Shown: in pieces, positions 60,131-64,000 of the stretch
How the letters are laid out: every line of letters starts with the position of its first letter
How positions within the stretch are numbered: the first letter of the stretch is position 1
From: Brasenia schreberi
Lineage: Eukaryota > Streptophyta > Magnoliopsida > Nymphaeales > Cabombaceae
Reading direction: 5' to 3'
DNA: 64,000 nt
Assembly (NCBI GenBank): GCA_036023115.1
Contig: JAYKKT010000091.1
Coordinates: 32,385,501 to 32,449,500 of the forward strand
Translations under genes and position numbers: made by a program
The notes under the pieces: model-generated
Told to the model about the DNA's origin: nothing
Databases searched by the model: none
The model's input: the letters and a program-made list of their open reading frames with translations, nothing else

Positions 60131-62148
60131 TATGTCATCCTACATTATTCCTTCCTTTTTAATTATATTCTTTCAGAACTTACTGATTCAGGCAATTCTC
60201 TAAATCTCTTCTCAAGATGTATTTGATTCGATTGACGACATTGATGGAGACTTGGGCCTTAAAGCTCGACCATAAACATCTTTATAAAGAGAAAGAGGTG
60301 ATCACAGAGCATGACTAAGACCTCCCTCAACCAGCTGAGAAAGCTTGCCCTTCCTTTTTCTGCATTTAAAGAAGCACGCACCCGCACGTGCACCCTCTGA
60401 GTGTTGAACTCCCTATATGATGCTAAAGTACCCTGTCATTGAGCGAACACTTTGGGTGCGCATTTCAACTACCCCGACCGACCCACCCCTAGGCTTCAGG
60501 TAGGTTGGTAGGGAGGGGTCAGATCCCAACGGGCTTGGGCGTGGCAGTCATGAAGAGCAGGCGACATTGCACATCCGCGGTAAACCAGCCCAGCCCCACA
60601 ATGGTGTAATGACAAAAAGATATTTTGTGCAGTAGGTTCTAGTGGGTCAGGAGTGGGCTTTCATCTTTGAAACCCACAGGGTTTGGCAAGGCCGGGTATA
60701 GCGGGTTTTACAAATGGGAGTGGGTGAAGGTAGGGTGAAAATCTTGCCATTCCCTGCACCGCCATTGCCATCCCTAGTCAGGAGTTCTTTGTGTTCTAAT
60801 CGTCACAATCAATTGGATTGATGCAGTCATCTTTTTTTTTCTTTCTTTCCTTCTTTCTTTTCAATCAACTCCAGGAATGCTACTACTTTCAGGAGTTTAA
60901 ACAATCTAACATAAAACTCGAAGGTCAGGACCCTTGTGTTTAGGACCTATTATTGGTACTCAGATATCTTACATATCTCATGTTAAGCTCATCAGCTCAG
61001 TAAACAGAACAAAATGGAGCCCGAGATGAACCGGGCCATCCGGCCCTTAGCAGCAGACTCATTGTTTTGGCACTCAATGAATCTCTGCTTTAGCAAGTTC
61101 ATCAGGTATTCTCAAGTTAATACCCAAGTTGAGCTAGGACTGGCAGCGCAAACAGTTTAGCACTTAAACTGATCGAACTGATTTTACCGCAGGAGTTTGA
61201 GTCAGTTTTGTGTTCTACCGGTCCCCTGCACTGCAACACCATTAAACAATCAATGCCTTGAATGCACACAAAGTCAATCACCAGAACGCTTAAAACCAGT
61301 AATTTTAACGCCTTTTAAAACCAGTGAACTGCAAGCCGTTTTATAGCAGTAAGAGCTAATGAAAAACCAGTAAACTGAACACAATTTTGTAGCATCAAGG
61401 CAGCCTGCTGCAAACCCACCTTACCGGATTCAATGTATGTATGTGCATATGTGCGTGCATATTCTTTATTAGATATATGATTATCTTCTTATAGTCACGT
61501 CCAGTGGCTTAAATTTATCCCTCCTAAAGGCAATTTCTTCCATTCGTAAATCATTACCCAGTAAAATTAATAAGTAGAGGCTAGCACTATTACAACTAGT
61601 AGAGGAACGTGAGTGTTTGACCATGATCCTGACTTAGAAACATGAGATGCAAATTTCCTCATTTCCAGTTGGATTTATCAACATGGGCAGTAAGAGTTCC
61701 CTCTTCCAGCATGAGCATTGTCTAGACCTGTCAAACTGTGCCTGAGGTAGCAACTCCAGTTTCTAAGTGCATCTAAAATTCTAGATCCGAGATCACTTGA
61801 GAGAAAAGATAACAAGATCGAGTGTGAAGGCCGTAGATGAAACTGTTATTCAATGGGTGTGCCTTGATATCAGTGTACCAAATTGATTGCAATGGTTCAA
61901 CCATCTAAAGTTCACATCCATAGGAACGGATACAAAGCCAAGAAATCATGAACAAAAACTACAAGAACCAAATTTGCATCAAATTCACCATGTCAGTAGT
62001 CTAGACCTAACATAGCACCAAAATCATAACCTAGACATATGTAAGATAGTTCACGAAGGATAAGTAGAAGAGTCTGAATCAATTAGCAAAGACAAGTATA
62101 TATGGACACTTTGAAAAGTGATTTCGTAACAGAATACAGCAGGTATCA

Positions 62149-63026
62149 CTAAACTGAAGCAACAGCAAGAGTAACTCCAAATATAAGCCTTACAAGAAAC
62201 AGCAACATGAAAAGATTGATTCCAGCACATAAATCCGAAACAATAAGCTCAGCACATCCGCGTGTTTTGTAGGAAATACGAAATACTGAGCAAACAATGC
62301 AAGAGGGTTTGATCAGTACAAATGGAAGAAGGCATGGCAAATTAAAGATATCAACTTGAGGGAAACAAATAAAGCGCTATCAGCATCAAGTTGGAGCTTG
62401 ACCGGACAAAACTCGGGAAGAGCTCGAACGCAAAAGAAATTTTGATGCAGGAATACCATGCAATCTCCTGATAGTGGTTCATTAAAGGAGTTCCCACGCT
62501 AAAGAGCTAAAACGGATCGGGATAATCTATGATTCTTCATCGAGAACAAATATACAAACAATGCCAAGGAATAGAAGATATCAGACACCGACTCTTCCCC
62601 ATAACCAAAGTCAAATGACAACCACGGCGTACAAGCAAAGAATCAAAGAACCATAAGAATCAAACACCAAAATTAGAACAGAGTAACCTCAAATAACGAA
62701 TAGCATAAGCACATACCAGTCGAGTAAAGCAATATTCACCATGCTGCATGAAACCTGGAAGCTGTGTAGCGAAAACGACTGCCACTACCACACAAAACCA
62801 ACACTATAACATGATTTAAATTAGAAATACTACACCAAAGTTTCCCAACCCTGCCCCGCCAGTTGCTAACTCGACCAGCTCATATACTTACTTTGATACC
62901 GAACTTTAAATCTCCCGGCAGCATTAACACTAACAATCATGACTGTAAGACTAGCACTTTGTGGGCATCCATAAGTTTACATAAGATATTATTCCGAGGA
63001 TAATATAGTTCAGCCAATTCATCAAA
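62149..63026. other. Downstream flank of the MYC2-like gene
   Basis: Presumed 3' untranslated and downstream sequence of the bHLH gene. A minus open frame at 62149-62340 has no domain and is not supported. Confidence 0.5.
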
Positions 63027-64000
63027 CTATCTGATGCCAGATGAATCGGCCATTTTTGCATAGAGAGAAGCACTAAGCTGCTCCTGCGTGTATCTCTGGC
63101 CCGACATTTTCACTGCAGCTTGCTGGATCATCAAGTCCTTCACGACCGACGCGCTTGCGTGATGCACCTCGAGGTTAAGCTCTTTCAATGCGGACATCAA
63201 TCGAGCAGCAGGGTGGTTCTTACAATTGCATTGTACCCGAATCATGGCCTCCCAGCCAAGGATCTTGACATCGATTTCGATCCCAGGGGACTTGATGGCA
63301 TTTAGTATCTTTAAATTAGAATCACTAGAGGACTCATCCGAGCGGTTCTGGCAGGGAATTTGTAGTTCACGTGAAGCCAATTCCTTCTTTAGAGATTCAA
63401 CTTCACGCTGCAAACTGTTCCGATCCGACTCGAGCCCCTGAACCTTGTTGCAGAGCTCGTTGATATAGGAAATGGCATCTCCGAGCAAAGATGCCTTGTC
63501 CATTTTTGACACGTTAGGGACAACGGCCCGGAGTGCGTAGAACCTCTGGTTAAGCTTCTCTCTTCGCTGCCGCTCCGCCTCGACGTGGTTCAGAGGCTCT
63601 TCTCTGCCATTCGCCGGCTTCCGGCCGCGCTTCCTTGGCTTTCTCTCAGTCACCACTACTCGACTGCTCTCTGCCTCCCTCACCGATGCCTCTAAGTCAG
63701 AGTGGTCGGAGTCTCCGCCGGGAGGAAGGGTGATTGCAGAAGAGAACGACAGCATCCCGTCTTCCACGTTAGAAAGCCTAACAGTTGGCAACTTCTTCTT
63801 CTCTTCGGAATCCGGCGATCCACCGCCGAAATTGAGAACCTGCCCATTTTTTCGGCTGGAGAAGCTGCTCCGAAGGTCAAAGCTCATAGTCCCAACATTC
63901 TCCGGCTTGCAGGCAGCCTTGCTTGGCTGCTCGAAAAGTCCAAATGTCGCTATCTTGGAGGAAGAATCCGCCAGGAATCCTACTTCTGGGAGGCTTAATT
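63027..64000 (-). CDS. MYC2: MYC2/3/4-clade bHLH transcription factor (5' end outside window)
   Basis: Open from the window edge to the stop at 63027-63029, about 323 codons; the ATG at 63887 is internal since the frame stays open to 64000. Counting from it: a basic nuclear-import-like patch [10 protein letters not shown] (82-91), the bHLH domain (97-150, DNA 63599-63438) with the His-Glu-Arg triad of G-box binders (H101, E105, R109 in [12 protein letters not shown]), a leucine-rich zipper extension to about 175, and the C-terminal ACT-like dimer region (about 195-275) with [19 protein letters not shown] and [10 protein letters not shown]. This is closest to Arabidopsis MYC2/MYC3/MYC4, the master regulators of jasmonate responses that bind JAZ repressors and MED25 through the N-terminal part not in view. 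Single-exon as far as seen, as usual for the clade. Which of the paralogs it equals cannot be settled. Confidence 0.93.
   Translation of the reverse strand, partial: LSLPEVGFLADSSSKIATFGLFEQPSKAACKPENVGTMSFDLRSSFSSRKNGQVLNFGGGSPDSEEKKKLPTVRLSNVEDGMLSFSSAITLPPGGDSDHSDLEASVREAESSRVVVTERKPRKRGRKPANGREEPLNHVEAERQRREKLNQRFYALRAVVPNVSKMDKASLLGDAISYINELCNKVQGLESDRNSLQREVESLKKELASRELQIPCQNRSDESSSDSNLKILNAIKSPGIEIDVKILGWEAMIRVQCNCKNHPAARLMSALKELNLEVHHASASVVKDLMIQQAAVKMSGQRYTQEQLSASLYAKMADSSGIR

Larger units (their letters stand above)
59471..62148. other. Gene-free spacer with SINE-like and hAT-like debris
   Basis: Contains a SINE-like unit at 59832-60000, a tRNA-like fragment at 60060-60130 (minus), a GC-rich hAT-like fragment at 60470-60776 ending CATTGCCATCCCTAG, and a pyrimidine tract at 60830-60860. 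The rest shows nothing recognisable. Confidence 0.5.

Overview
This is a plant (angiosperm) nuclear window. The evidence is spliced genes with GT-AG introns, plant Ty1/copia, Ty3/gypsy, RTE and L1 retroelements, tRNA-derived SINEs, hAT-like short elements and two plant-specific gene families. I cannot name the species. Roughly two thirds of the sequence is mobile-element debris; the host genes are a small family of receptor-like cytoplasmic kinases (RLCK-IX type, USP domain + coiled coil + kinase) and a MYC2-clade bHLH factor.

Left part (1-26 kb). Kinase copy A (+ strand) is a pseudogene whose six exons I trace from 494 to 20856. Its first introns have been blown up by transposons: a copia element with both LTRs (816-7281), a 5'-cut and a nearly complete RTE LINE (8.0-11.8 kb) in intron 1, an L1 remnant (12.6-13.7 kb) in intron 2, and a deleted copia element with intact 5-bp target duplication (14130-17333) in intron 3. 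Copy B (- strand, 21256-25794) lies tail-to-tail with A, is compact, and is intact in five of six exons; exon 2 carries a frameshift and stop.

Middle (26-48 kb) is a retroelement nest: a Ty3/gypsy integrase remnant with several LTR copies in both orientations (26.75-29.86 kb), a decayed copia element (31.4-38.4 kb) split by an RTE insertion (33.13-34.91 kb) and an unidentified 1.4-kb block, short hAT-like and SINE-like debris (38.4-42 kb), and a further decayed copia with LTRs (42.0-47.2 kb). No host gene is visible there.

Right part (48-64 kb). Copy C (+ strand, 48712-53878) is the one apparently intact kinase gene: six exons, about 630 residues, no U-box. Intron 1 holds a dimeric tRNA-like SINE and intron 4 an RTE remnant. 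A small unidentified gene (54936-55229, -) follows. A near full-length RTE (55857-59251) with a 9-bp target duplication comes next, then SINE-like and hAT-like debris. The window ends inside a MYC2/3/4-like bHLH gene (63027 to beyond 64000, -).

The three kinase copies share exon lengths and intron phases (1,0,2,0,0), so they come from duplication of one spliced gene. All three read HGD or HSD in place of HRD (non-RD kinases), and none shows the C-terminal U-box found in many relatives.
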